Source: Bacteroidales bacterium (lineage in GTDB: Bacteria > Bacteroidota > Bacteroidia > Bacteroidales > UBA3824). From it: a stretch of 36,939 nucleotides of DNA. How positions within the stretch are numbered: position 1 is the stretch's first letter; each line of letters begins with the position of its first letter. Shown piece by piece: positions 8,120 to 16,854 of this stretch. A program made the translations under genes and the position numbers. Where the stretch lies: assembly GCA_017960885.1 (NCBI GenBank), contig JAGCYI010000058.1:1-36939 (forward strand), read 5' to 3'. The notes beneath the pieces were generated by a model, which saw only the letters and a program-made list of their open reading frames with translations, did not search any database and was not told the origin of the DNA.

Positions 8120-8150
8120 CAAAATTACAACTTTTTCGTTATTGTTCAAG
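8120..8150 (-). promoter_or_regulatory. Promoter of the DUF368 gene
   Basis: Minus strand: CTTG (8150-8147), 19-base spacer, TAATTTTG (8127-8120), an exact -7 box. A second TAATTTTG lies further downstream but lacks a -33 partner. The 5' leader would be about 50 bases. Confidence 0.55.
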
Positions 8151-8170
8151 TTTTTTATGCTAAATTTTTT

Positions 8171-8201
8171 GTTGCAGGTTCAATTTTTCAATATATCTTT
8201 G
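8171..8201 (+). promoter_or_regulatory. Promoter of the ABC-F gene
   Basis: GTTG (8171-8174), 19-base spacer, then TATCTTTG (8194-8201), an exact -7 box, ending 18 bases before the start codon. This gives a very short 5' leader. It is divergent from the DUF368 promoter. Confidence 0.6.
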
Positions 8202-8219
8202 CCTGAGAAATAAATAAAG

Positions 8220-10106
8220 ATGATTACATATTTACAAGTAGAGAACCTCACAAAATCATTCGGCGACATAGTGTTGTTCGAATCAATTACCTTTTCGGTA
8301 GGAAAAGACCAAAAGACAGCGATAATAGCAAAAAACGGCGCAGGCAAAAGCACTATGCTCGACATTATTGCACGCAATCAGAGCGCCGACAGTGGTAGCG
8401 TAGTTTTTAAAAACGACCTGAAAATCGGATACTTGCGCCAAGACCCTGTGCTCAACGACAACCTTACTGTAAGGCAGCAGATTTTTTCATCCGAAAACAA
8501 ACTGTCGAAAGTGTTGCAAAATTACGAGGCTGCTCTCGCTAATGGCGACCACAATATAATAGAAAAGGCTCAGGCAGAAATGGATGCCGCAGGTGCTTGG
8601 AAATACGAATCTGATATGAAACAGATTCTTGGTAAATTGAGAATCAATGATTTAGATATAAGTATAGGTAAGCTTTCAGGCGGTCAGAAAAAACGCATCG
8701 CACTCGCCGAATCGCTTATTGAACAGCCCGACTTCCTTATTCTCGACGAGCCCACCAACCATTTGGACACAGATATGACCGAATGGCTCGAAAACTATCT
8801 CAAAACCACACGTACAACGCTTCTGATGGTTACCCACGACCGTTATTTCTTAGACAATGTGTGCGATAATATCATTGAGATAGACAATAACAAAATATAC
8901 ACATATTCAGGTAATTACAGTTATTACCTATCGAAACGCGAAGAGCGCATGGCAAACCTCGCTGCCAATATCGACAAGGCGGCAAACCTTCTGCGCAAAG
9001 AGTCGGAATGGATCTCACGTATGCCTAAGGCTCGTGGTGGAAAGGCTAAATACCGCATCGACAGCTTCTACAAGCTAAAAGAGGTGGCGTCGCAAAAGAT
9101 TGAGACTAAAAAAATCGACTTCGCTGTTGGAACAGCCAATCGTCTCGGCAACAAGATATTAGAAATAAAGAATCTCTGCAAGAGATACGGCGACAAGGTG
9201 CTGATTGATAATTTCACATACTCGTTTAAGCGTAACGACAAGATCGGCATCTGCGGACACAACGGCTGTGGAAAATCAACCTTGCTGGACATTATCACAG
9301 GAAGCACATCACCCGATTCAGGCACAGCAGAGTTTGGCGAAACCGTTGTCCCTGGATATTATCGTCAACGTGGTATTGAATACAAAGAAAATCAGAGGGT
9401 TATAGATATCATTAAAGACATTGCCGAGGTGGTTGTTCTTGGTGACGGACGAAAACTTTCGGCATCTCAGTTTCTCGAATATTTTCTTTTTCCACCCAAG
9501 ATGCACTACACTCTTGTAGAAAAACTTAGCGGTGGAGAAAAACGTCGTCTATATCTGATGACAGTCCTTATCAAAAATCCTAATTTCCTAATACTCGACG
9601 AACCTACCAACGATCTCGACATTATCACCCTCAACGTATTGGAAGACTATCTGTCGTGCTTTGCGGGTTGCCTGTTGGTGGTGTCGCACGATAGGTATTT
9701 TTTAGACAAAGTAGCCGACACTATGTTTGTGTTTGAGGAGAATGGCAAAATAAGGAACTTCCCTGGCAACTACACGGTATATATCACGCAAAAAGAGGAC
9801 GAGGAGAAAGAAAAATCAAATGTCGAATCAGAAGCCTCTACGCATACGTATCAACGCGAAAGACGTAAAAAGAACTTTACTTTTAAACTCGCGCAAGAAT
9901 ATGAAACAATAAGTGCAGAAATAGACAAGCTCAACGCTGAAAAGCAAGAAATAGAGCGCAAGCTATCTGGTGAAACTACCGATATAGATGAAATAAACAA
10001 ATTGTCGATGCGTATGGAAACCGTCACCGCACTGTTAGACGAGAAAGAGACACGCTGGCTCGAATTAGAAGAGATAAAATCGAGCGACGCTATTTGTCAA
10101 TCCTAA
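8220..10106 (+). CDS. ABC-F family ATPase (Uup-like)
   Basis: 628 residues with two ABC cassettes on one chain and no membrane segments, the mark of ABC-F proteins that act on the ribosome. The first cassette has AKNGAGKST (Walker A), KLSGGQKKR (signature) and FLILDEPTNHLD (Walker B). The second has GHNGCGKST, KLSGGEKRR and FLILDEPTNDLD. Between them is the linker carrying ISRMPKARGGKAKYR. A charged coiled-coil C-terminal extension (about 545-628) resembles Uup, a protein linked to translation and DNA-structure maintenance. It is not obviously an antibiotic-resistance ABC-F. The last 17 bases overlap the 3' end of the convergent SiaB-like gene. Confidence 0.92.
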   Translation: MITYLQVENLTKSFGDIVLFESITFSVGKDQKTAIIAKNGAGKSTMLDIIARNQSADSGSVVFKNDLKIGYLRQDPVLNDNLTVRQQIFSSENKLSKVLQNYEAALANGDHNIIEKAQAEMDAAGAWKYESDMKQILGKLRINDLDISIGKLSGGQKKRIALAESLIEQPDFLILDEPTNHLDTDMTEWLENYLKTTRTTLLMVTHDRYFLDNVCDNIIEIDNNKIYTYSGNYSYYLSKREERMANLAANIDKAANLLRKESEWISRMPKARGGKAKYRIDSFYKLKEVASQKIETKKIDFAVGTANRLGNKILEIKNLCKRYGDKVLIDNFTYSFKRNDKIGICGHNGCGKSTLLDIITGSTSPDSGTAEFGETVVPGYYRQRGIEYKENQRVIDIIKDIAEVVVLGDGRKLSASQFLEYFLFPPKMHYTLVEKLSGGEKRRLYLMTVLIKNPNFLILDEPTNDLDIITLNVLEDYLSCFAGCLLVVSHDRYFLDKVADTMFVFEENGKIRNFPGNYTVYITQKEDEEKEKSNVESEASTHTYQRERRKKNFTFKLAQEYETISAEIDKLNAEKQEIERKLSGETTDIDEINKLSMRMETVTALLDEKETRWLELEEIKSSDAICQS

Positions 10107-10623
10107 CACAAAGTATGTAGAAATAGTTGTCGTCGTCTATCTTAATAAACTTATAGTCAAGAGGATAACCGCTCAATATTGACACTTGTATCAAACCAAT
10201 ATTGCCTCCGCCAAACTCGGTACGGGGCTGACCGCGCATATAACGTTTAAACTCACGGAGTTCGTCCTTGTTTTTCTGGCAAATTTTGCTGCACTTATCA
10301 GAAAGCAAGTCGTATTCTTTTTTGCCAACCAAGTTGCCGGTAATAAAAGAGAAATGATCCGCGTATTCTTTTATAAGCATAAGACCCACACCAGCGGATT
10401 TATCAATGCCGTTGCCCTTCTCTTTGGAGTATAGATAAATATTTTGGCTCAATTCAATAAAAATCTTGAAAAAAGTCTTGCCCCTGTGCTGGTCGTCCCA
10501 AAGGGAATCTTCAATATTAGATGCCAGAAGCGACAGTATCTGTCCGTCGAACGGACCGATATACGAAATGACTATGTCATTATCGAGCATTGTGTTGAAT
10601 ATTTCCCTACTGTTAATTGCCAT
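10090..10623 (-). CDS. Second SiaB-family kinase-like protein (DUF6272)
   Basis: 177 residues, divergent from the SiaB-like protein at 5300-5863 but with the same plan: ELSQNIYLYSKE corresponds to the N-box helix (EALQNLFHH in the other), and FGGGNIGLIQVSILSG corresponds to the glycine-rich segment. A central Lys-rich helix contains CSKICQKNKDELREFKRYM. It is the last gene of a three-gene operon behind two membrane PP2C phosphatases (26-base gap), a phosphatase-kinase pairing reminiscent of siaA-siaB. No SiaC gene is attached here; the nearest is 5 kb away. Expected role: phosphorylating a SiaC-type protein in opposition to the phosphatases (inference). Its stop codon lies inside the end of the ABC-F gene on the other strand. 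Confidence 0.8.
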   Translation of the reverse strand: MAINSREIFNTMLDNDIVISYIGPFDGQILSLLASNIEDSLWDDQHRGKTFFKIFIELSQNIYLYSKEKGNGIDKSAGVGLMLIKEYADHFSFITGNLVGKKEYDLLSDKCSKICQKNKDELREFKRYMRGQPRTEFGGGNIGLIQVSILSGYPLDYKFIKIDDDNYFYILCVRIDK

Positions 10624-10649
10624 GATGTTTAATTTGTGTTCTAAATAAT

Positions 10650-13064
10650 TTAAATCAGTTTTACTGCAAACACTGTAACGTCGTCGGTTTGCGAAGAATT
10701 TTGGATTTGTCGTTCAAATTCGCTGAGTATCAGTTCTTTTTGTATAGCTAAATCTCTATGTGCATGTGTTTTCAAAAGTTCAATAAAGCGTTCGCTGCCG
10801 TACTTTTTCATTTCGGCGTCGTACTGGTCTACAAAACCGTCGGTGGTGTGATAGATGATGTCGTCGGTGTGCAGCAGAAGTGTCTGGTCGGTAAAATCTG
10901 TACCTGCGTTGCGTTTCGACTTCATGCCGCCGATAGTTTTTAAATCTCCCTTAAGGGTTATAAATTCCTGAGTGTCGGCACGGTAAACATACAACGGACG
11001 ACGTGCTCCTGAGAATGTAAGCTCATAATCTTTTTCAGAAGTACGGTTGAAACAGCAGAGGCAAATCTCCATGCTGTCGTTGTTGATTTCGGCGGTTTCG
11101 TCGCCGACATCTTGTTTCAGAGCCTTCACAAGATTGATATTCAACTGAGTAAGAATATCTTTGGGATCATATATATGATGCTCCACAATAATTTCAGATA
11201 GCAGACGGGCTCCGATCACGCTCATAAACGCGCCAGGAACACCGTGACCTGTGCAGTCGACGGCAGCGGTGAAAGTAAGCTGGTCGTTGTCGGGCACACG
11301 GGTAAACCAGTAGAAGTCGCCACTAATAGTCTGCAACGGAACAAAGATTCCAAAATACTTGAAATATTTTGAAAGGTTCACATCCAAAGGCATAACAGTA
11401 TCCTGAATAGTTTTAGCGTACTTGATACTGGTATTAATGTTTTCGAGCTGCATAGAGATGTACTCCTTCTGCTGGGCAAGCTCGTCACGCTGCAACGAAA
11501 GTGTCTTGCCTTGGGCGATAATCGATTGCTCCTGTTCCTTGATTTTGGAGATGTCGGTATCGATTGTTACAAGACGTGTAATCTGGTTGCTTTCGTTGAG
11601 AATTGGCGTAAGTGTGCTCTGAATCCATATATCTTTGCCTTCAGCTGTGTGGAAAGGACATTCAAAGATAACGGGTTCGCAATTATTGATACACTTTTCT
11701 TTAATATCGTTGATGTTTTCGTTTGAACTGTACAGCGAGGTGAATGTGGTGGTTTTGTTTTTGCGCAAGTCATTCATATTCATCTTTGTTAACTGCTCAA
11801 AACCATGGTTAACCCATTCTACATTGCCAACATTGTCCATAATAACCACACCGTTGTCGGTCTGGCTTGCCACAATCGAGAGTTTTTCAAGCTCCTTGTT
11901 GATAAGTTTCAACTGTTCGCTCTGAGAACGGATATGCTCTTTCTGTGAGTCGATACGGTCGTTAACTGCAATGAGTTCTCGATTGCGTTTTTTATTGATA
12001 GAGTTGTTGATAAAAGCTACTATACAGAGAATCAAGAAAATACCAATACCAATAGTTATAAGGTTCAACTGTTTCTGATTCTGTTTTGATTTTTCTTGTT
12101 TCATTTCAAGAATTTTCTTTTGGTCTTCGATACTGTTCTCACGCTGACGCACTTTGTCTTTCACGTCGTTGAGTTCGCGGAGAGACTGAGTATGAAGTTC
12201 CTCTTTCTGAGCTTTTTCGGCTAACTGTTCTTCAAGGGCGGCTTTATCACGCACAAGTTTTGATTGGAGTCGTTGTGCTGAATTCATAAGGCTGTCGGCC
12301 ATGTGCGACTGCTTTTCTATCTCGCGCTTTACCTCTTCGTTCTGCTGTTGTTTTCGTGAGTTCTCTTCCTCTTGGAAGTCGTTGCTCATCGACATCTGAT
12401 AAATCTCTTCCTTCTTTTGGTCAAGTTCCCACTCTTTATCTTGAAGCTCTTTCTCTTTTTTAATGAGCTGATCTTCCATCTCTTGGTTGATTTTTTCCAC
12501 ATCCACACGGGTACCACCTTCCACAACGGCACGCTGATTAATTTTCAAATTAACTTTGTTTGCCTTGTCGAGGTTAACTTGGAACTGGTTTGTACGGCTT
12601 TGCAACACAAGGTTCACCATAAAGAGTTCGGAATTTTCCGAAGAACAGCTGTCGGTGACAAGCAACGTGGGTTTTCCTGCGATTTTGTCGTTAATTTCAC
12701 GGAGATACTGCAAATCGTGCCTGTTTACATAGAGAATGTGGGAATATTCAATTTTAGATACATTAGAAAATCTAACGGTCTTGAATTTTTTGCCGTTGAT
12801 ATTAGCTCCCGACGCTTGCATCGACTTAAGGCGGTGATACTCAGTAGAAGAGTTTCCAAACATACCCACAATATATTCGGTAGCGGTGTCGTTGGGCCAC
12901 TCTACATACTTGGCAAAGTTCATTAGCCAAAATACATTAACCTGCTCACGCGACAACTTAGTGGATCGCTGTGCCGAAACTGTATTGGCACACAACATAA
13001 CCACCACCGCTATCAATATCAAGCGAGCTATGCCAAGGGTTAATATGTTTGTCTTTGACTGCAT
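10650..13064 (-). CDS. Membrane receptor phosphatase: YfiR domain, TM helix, PAS, PP2C/SpoIIE
   Basis: 804 residues. In order: signal peptide (1-32, ending NTVSAQ); a periplasmic YfiR/DUF4154 domain (about 36-185) with FWLMNFAKYVEWP and LLVTDS; a long charged coiled coil (about 190-335); a transmembrane helix (about 336-353); a PAS domain (about 397-505) with GVVIMDNVGNVEWVN; a short coiled coil; and a C-terminal SpoIIE-type PP2C domain (about 570-804). Metal-binding residues are intact: Asp583 in SGDFYWF, Asp603 in DCTGHGVPGAFMS, Asp in TTDGFVDQ and QTDDVTVF. It should dephosphorylate Ser/Thr on a protein partner, by analogy with SiaA acting on SiaC. Second gene of the operon, 3 bases after its paralogue and 26 before the SiaB-like kinase. 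Confidence 0.88.
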   Translation of the reverse strand: MQSKTNILTLGIARLILIAVVVMLCANTVSAQRSTKLSREQVNVFWLMNFAKYVEWPNDTATEYIVGMFGNSSTEYHRLKSMQASGANINGKKFKTVRFSNVSKIEYSHILYVNRHDLQYLREINDKIAGKPTLLVTDSCSSENSELFMVNLVLQSRTNQFQVNLDKANKVNLKINQRAVVEGGTRVDVEKINQEMEDQLIKKEKELQDKEWELDQKKEEIYQMSMSNDFQEEENSRKQQQNEEVKREIEKQSHMADSLMNSAQRLQSKLVRDKAALEEQLAEKAQKEELHTQSLRELNDVKDKVRQRENSIEDQKKILEMKQEKSKQNQKQLNLITIGIGIFLILCIVAFINNSINKKRNRELIAVNDRIDSQKEHIRSQSEQLKLINKELEKLSIVASQTDNGVVIMDNVGNVEWVNHGFEQLTKMNMNDLRKNKTTTFTSLYSSNENINDIKEKCINNCEPVIFECPFHTAEGKDIWIQSTLTPILNESNQITRLVTIDTDISKIKEQEQSIIAQGKTLSLQRDELAQQKEYISMQLENINTSIKYAKTIQDTVMPLDVNLSKYFKYFGIFVPLQTISGDFYWFTRVPDNDQLTFTAAVDCTGHGVPGAFMSVIGARLLSEIIVEHHIYDPKDILTQLNINLVKALKQDVGDETAEINNDSMEICLCCFNRTSEKDYELTFSGARRPLYVYRADTQEFITLKGDLKTIGGMKSKRNAGTDFTDQTLLLHTDDIIYHTTDGFVDQYDAEMKKYGSERFIELLKTHAHRDLAIQKELILSEFERQIQNSSQTDDVTVFAVKLI

Positions 13065-13067
13065 TCT

Positions 13068-15452
13068 CTATTTAAATTTTATTCCAATTACTGAAATATC
13101 ATCACGTTGTTCTTCGTCTTTTTTATAATCGTCGAGGCTCTGGCGAATAAGTCCGCCTTGAGAATCCATCGGTTTGTCTTTGATTGAGTAAAGCAGCGCC
13201 AAGAATTTTTCAGTACCGAATCTATGACGCTCGCTGTCGTTCTGGTCGATAATACCGTCGCTTGTGAGATAAATCATATCGCCGCTTTTGAGTGTAAGTT
13301 CTTGATTAGTAAATTCAGAAGTGTTTCGTTTAGAGCGCACACCGCCGATTGATTTACGGTCGCCCTTAAGTTGCTGAATCTCTGTATCAGAAGTGGTGAG
13401 ATAGTAAAGTGGACGTTTTGCGCCACAGAATACTACCGAATATTCGCCGTTGGGTTTCTTCTCCACACGGCAAAGACATGTGTCCATACCGTCGTTGTTG
13501 GCGCTTTGCTCTTGTTTCAATGCCTTGATAACGCCGAGGTTGAGGTTGTCCATAATATCCCGAGGCGAATAGAGCTTCTTCACGTTTACAATTTCGTTGA
13601 GCAGACGGTTGCCGATAAGGCTCATGAATGCGCCCGGCACACCGTGACCCGTACAGTCGAAATCGCCTATGAACTGATATTTGTGTCCCTGGTCGTCGAC
13701 ATCGGCAAACCAATAGAAGTCGCCCGAAACTATGTCTTTGGGACTGAATAGTATAAAGTTGTCGAAATACTTGTCGATTTGATTTTTTTCGGGCAGAATG
13801 GTGTTCTGGATAGTCTGAGCATAGTTGATACTAGACTTAATGTGTCGGTTCTGCTCCTCAATCTGGTTTTTCTGTTCCTCGAGTGTATTTTTCTGCTGCA
13901 GAAGCTCCTCGTTCTGACTACGGATAGCGGCCTCCTGCTCTTTGAGCTTGCTGATGTCGGTATAGATTGCCACCAACTTGCTCACCTCCTTATCCTCATT
14001 GAGAATAGGTGTAAGAGTGGTTTGACTGCTTATGATATTTCCGCTGCGGGTAACGCTGTCGGATTCGAAAATAATAGTCTGCTTGTTGCTTACACATTTG
14101 AACAGAATGTTGCGGATACTCTTGTTTGCCGATACGTTCACGATATTTTCGTCGCGTTCGTTGCGCAAAAGCTGCAAGGTGTAACCATAAATTCGTGTAA
14201 ATCCGGCGTTTACCCATTCGAAATAACCGTTTCTATCCATAATGAGGATAGCGTTCTGGGTCTTACCAGCCACAATCGAAAGTTTTTCCAACTCCTTGTT
14301 GACGCTTTCAAGCTGGTGCGCCTGCTGGTCAATCTCTTTTTTCTGTTTTTTAAGCTCGGTGTTTTTAACGTTCAATGCAGCGTTGGTTCGCTTGCTATTG
14401 ATAAGGCTCTTGATAATAATTACCAACAGAATCACAACCACGATGATAAATATAATCAGATAGGTTCTGTTGCGTTCCTGAGTGGCAATGTTAGTATCCT
14501 CAACCTTAATTTTGTCGATCTGGTCCTTGATATCCTTCTCTTTTTGCTGAAGGTCAATATCCATCTCTTTAAGTTTCAAGTTAGAAGAATCAATGTCTCG
14601 CTGCTTGCTTTCGATTTCGCGCATAGAGTTTTCGATTTCGGAAGCAGTGAGAACAATTTGACGTTCCTTTTGACGCACATCTGCCATCAGGGCAGACGCC
14701 TTACGCTTTTGAACTTCGATCTCCTCCAAGTTTTCTTTAAGCTGAGCCTCAATGCGCAAGTTCTGCTGTTTTACAAGTTGGTTTTTGTTTTTCTGCGCCA
14801 ACAGCTGCTCTTGCTGGTCGTTAAGGCTCTTCTCAAGGTCTTGCAAACGTTTCTCACGGGCTTGAAGTTCGTCGTAGTTAACTTTGAAACGATGTTTAAG
14901 GTCTTCCTTGCTACCACTGAAAATCCACAGAGAATCAGTGGGTGCAGCGTCTTCGTTGAAGTTAGCGGGATTGATATCGTATGTGCTACCACCGCTTGCA
15001 GATTCAAGACGTATATTGATAGCGGCGAATTTGGTGTTTGGAGCTTTTCCTGCAAAAACAAGACATTTGTTGTCTTTGGCAAACTCGCTTACAGCTTCCA
15101 ACTCGTCGTAGTTAGATTTGCCAACGAAAATGATATCTGTAGGCACAAGTTCGTTGAGGTTTTTGCGGTAAACTCTGATAGGCACACCATTAAGCGACTT
15201 GCCATCAGCATTAGCAGAGAGAGCGTTAAACTCGTCAGATACTTTGCCAACTACAGTGATAGATAATTCTTGGGGACGTTTGTAGGCTTTCCATTGAATA
15301 TGCTTGGCACAAAGCATAACAATTTGCGCATTCATTACTGCGTTATTGTTAGTCTGGCATATACTTGGTTTCGAGAGCAGTAATGCTATAAGCAATACAG
15401 TGCTCCTGAAAAACACCTTATATATATTACCTATTTTTTTGTTGCCAGTCAT
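13068..15452 (-). CDS. Membrane receptor phosphatase paralogue: YfiR domain, TM helix, PAS, PP2C/SpoIIE
   Basis: About 794 residues from the ATG at 15452, chosen because it puts a normal signal peptide (ending SKPSICQ) at the N-terminus; a further ATG at 15503 would add 17 unlikely residues. Architecture is the same as its downstream neighbour: periplasmic YfiR/DUF4154 domain, long Gln/Lys/Glu-rich coiled coil, one strong membrane helix (LIIFIIVVVILLVIIIKSL), PAS domain (AILIMDRNGYFEWVN), coiled coil, SpoIIE-type PP2C. Catalytic motifs SGDFYWF, DCTGHGVPGAFMS, LTSDGIIDQ and QRDDISV are all present, so it should be active. It is the first gene of the operon and arose by tandem duplication with its neighbour. 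In other bacteria YfiR is a separate periplasmic protein; here the sensor is fused to the effector. Confidence 0.87.
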   Translation of the reverse strand: MTGNKKIGNIYKVFFRSTVLLIALLLSKPSICQTNNNAVMNAQIVMLCAKHIQWKAYKRPQELSITVVGKVSDEFNALSANADGKSLNGVPIRVYRKNLNELVPTDIIFVGKSNYDELEAVSEFAKDNKCLVFAGKAPNTKFAAINIRLESASGGSTYDINPANFNEDAAPTDSLWIFSGSKEDLKHRFKVNYDELQAREKRLQDLEKSLNDQQEQLLAQKNKNQLVKQQNLRIEAQLKENLEEIEVQKRKASALMADVRQKERQIVLTASEIENSMREIESKQRDIDSSNLKLKEMDIDLQQKEKDIKDQIDKIKVEDTNIATQERNRTYLIIFIIVVVILLVIIIKSLINSKRTNAALNVKNTELKKQKKEIDQQAHQLESVNKELEKLSIVAGKTQNAILIMDRNGYFEWVNAGFTRIYGYTLQLLRNERDENIVNVSANKSIRNILFKCVSNKQTIIFESDSVTRSGNIISSQTTLTPILNEDKEVSKLVAIYTDISKLKEQEAAIRSQNEELLQQKNTLEEQKNQIEEQNRHIKSSINYAQTIQNTILPEKNQIDKYFDNFILFSPKDIVSGDFYWFADVDDQGHKYQFIGDFDCTGHGVPGAFMSLIGNRLLNEIVNVKKLYSPRDIMDNLNLGVIKALKQEQSANNDGMDTCLCRVEKKPNGEYSVVFCGAKRPLYYLTTSDTEIQQLKGDRKSIGGVRSKRNTSEFTNQELTLKSGDMIYLTSDGIIDQNDSERHRFGTEKFLALLYSIKDKPMDSQGGLIRQSLDDYKKDEEQRDDISVIGIKFK

Positions 15453-15503
15453 CTCTATCAATATTCTATTGTGATATTCATTTTTTAAAAAAACAATATC
15501 CAT

Positions 15504-15693
15504 ACCAAAAAAACTATACCTTGGAGTTATTTTTGGTACGATAAATTGTGCCGAAAGTTAAACATTTTTTTGGAAATAACATAATGATATATCTTTTTTT
15601 TTACAAAAAATACATTTTTTATGCATTAAAAATTCCTTTGTACTTGATAATCAAGCAATAATAATTTTTTATACGTGAATCGATTTTTTTTGT
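15504..15693. other. AT-rich divergent intergenic region
   Basis: Non-coding stretch between the two divergent phosphatase-type genes, with many T and A runs. On the minus strand a near-consensus -7 box, TAACTTTC (15560-15553), could start the receptor-phosphatase operon. No convincing hairpin or operator repeat was seen by eye. Confidence 0.35.
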
Positions 15694-15701
15694 TACTTTT
15701 G
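15694..15701 (+). promoter_or_regulatory. -7 element for the degenerate-PP2C/DUF721 operon
   Basis: TACTTTTG, an exact TAnnTTTG, lies 55 bases before the ATG at 15757. The expected TTTG 19 bases upstream is absent, so strength is uncertain. Confidence 0.45.
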
Positions 15702-15756
15702 CACTTGAAAATTATAAATGGAATTTTTATTAATATGAATTTAACTTATTGATTTA

Positions 15757-16842
15757 ATGATATATATTGTAATTATTCTTTCTGTATTACTCGCTGTGTC
15801 GGTAGTTTTGTTGATTATTCAACGACAAAAAAATACCAAGTTGAACATCGAGTGGCAAAAAAAATTAGACGAGGCGGAGAACGATATCAAAGTACTCAGT
15901 TCGAGTGTGGAAAATGGCAAGAACCAGATTTCAAAATCCGAGCGCCGGGTATCTGAACTCAAAGGCATGGTTGACAGTCAGAAATTTCGTATGATTGAGA
16001 TGCTTAAAAACTTGACCGTGGTTCAGAAAACCGTATTTTCTGGACGAGGGTATATCAAATCGCTGTTTCCAGATTATTTTGTGCTTGATGTACCCTTTGA
16101 AAATGCCGGTGGCGATTTCTACAAGTTTGCCTCCAAAGGCGATTATGTGCTGGCAGCATGCGGAAACAGCGGTGTATCGGGTGTCAACGGCTTGATTATG
16201 GGCATCTTAAATGTTGTGTTCCTTTCGGAGATTATCGAAAGGGTAGATTTGTCAACAATTCCTGCAGGACGTATTCTCGATATGCTCCGCGGCAAGTACG
16301 CTCATCTGGCAGAAAACAACAACTCTTACCGTCACGAAGATGATTTCCCTGTAAACTTTACAGTATGTATCATCAATCAAAAAGAGCGCTCATTGTCGTA
16401 CTCAGGCGCATACGGCAGCATGTGTCTGCTTAGGAAATCGTATCCCGGCACCAACCGTCGCGAGGTGGATGTTCACGAGTTTCGTGGCGACCGTATGAAC
16501 TTTGCCGTATCATTTGGACGTAGGAAAAATTACACCTCTGAAAATATCGAGCTTGAAAAAGACGACAAGATTTATATCAAAACCGATGGGTTTGTGAATC
16601 AGCGCGGTGGCAGTTCTGGAAACAGGTTCGGCGATATTTATTTCCGCCAGATGCTGATGAAACACTCTTCTGAAAGCATGTCGGAACAGATGCAAAGTTT
16701 TAAATACGAGTTTGACAAATGGCGGGGCAACGATACACGTGCAAACGACATCCTTATTATAGGTCTCGCCTTGAAGGTCAAAGCAGTTATGAAACCCGTC
16801 CAAACAGAACCGATAGATATAGATCCCGAAATTGACGATTAA
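15757..16842 (+). CDS. Membrane-anchored SpoIIE/PP2C-like protein with degenerate active site
   Basis: 361 residues: an N-terminal membrane helix (about 2-21), a coiled coil (about 25-90), then a domain clearly related to the SpoIIE phosphatase domains of the neighbouring receptors (about 95-345). The first metal motif survives as AGGDFYKF (Asp120) and the third as KTDGFVNQ. The hallmark DCTGHGVPG is replaced by NSGVSGVNG (about 137-145), which loses the metal-ligand Asp and the GHG. The ND-type motif before the fourth strand is also changed, to DDFPVNF. It may be a pseudophosphatase that binds the same partner or dimerises with the true phosphatases (inference). It is divergent from them and lies 12 bases upstream of a DUF721 gene in the same operon. 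Confidence 0.75.
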   Translation: MIYIVIILSVLLAVSVVLLIIQRQKNTKLNIEWQKKLDEAENDIKVLSSSVENGKNQISKSERRVSELKGMVDSQKFRMIEMLKNLTVVQKTVFSGRGYIKSLFPDYFVLDVPFENAGGDFYKFASKGDYVLAACGNSGVSGVNGLIMGILNVVFLSEIIERVDLSTIPAGRILDMLRGKYAHLAENNNSYRHEDDFPVNFTVCIINQKERSLSYSGAYGSMCLLRKSYPGTNRREVDVHEFRGDRMNFAVSFGRRKNYTSENIELEKDDKIYIKTDGFVNQRGGSSGNRFGDIYFRQMLMKHSSESMSEQMQSFKYEFDKWRGNDTRANDILIIGLALKVKAVMKPVQTEPIDIDPEIDD

Positions 16843-16854
16843 AAACTACACAGT

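Noticed and set aside
13779..15266. A 495-residue plus-strand open frame opposite the receptor phosphatase
   Set aside because: It is the antisense of a gene with clear YfiR, PAS and PP2C motifs. Its composition (Leu/Val/Phe runs) is the complement of the coiled-coil codons, and there is no promoter or domain.
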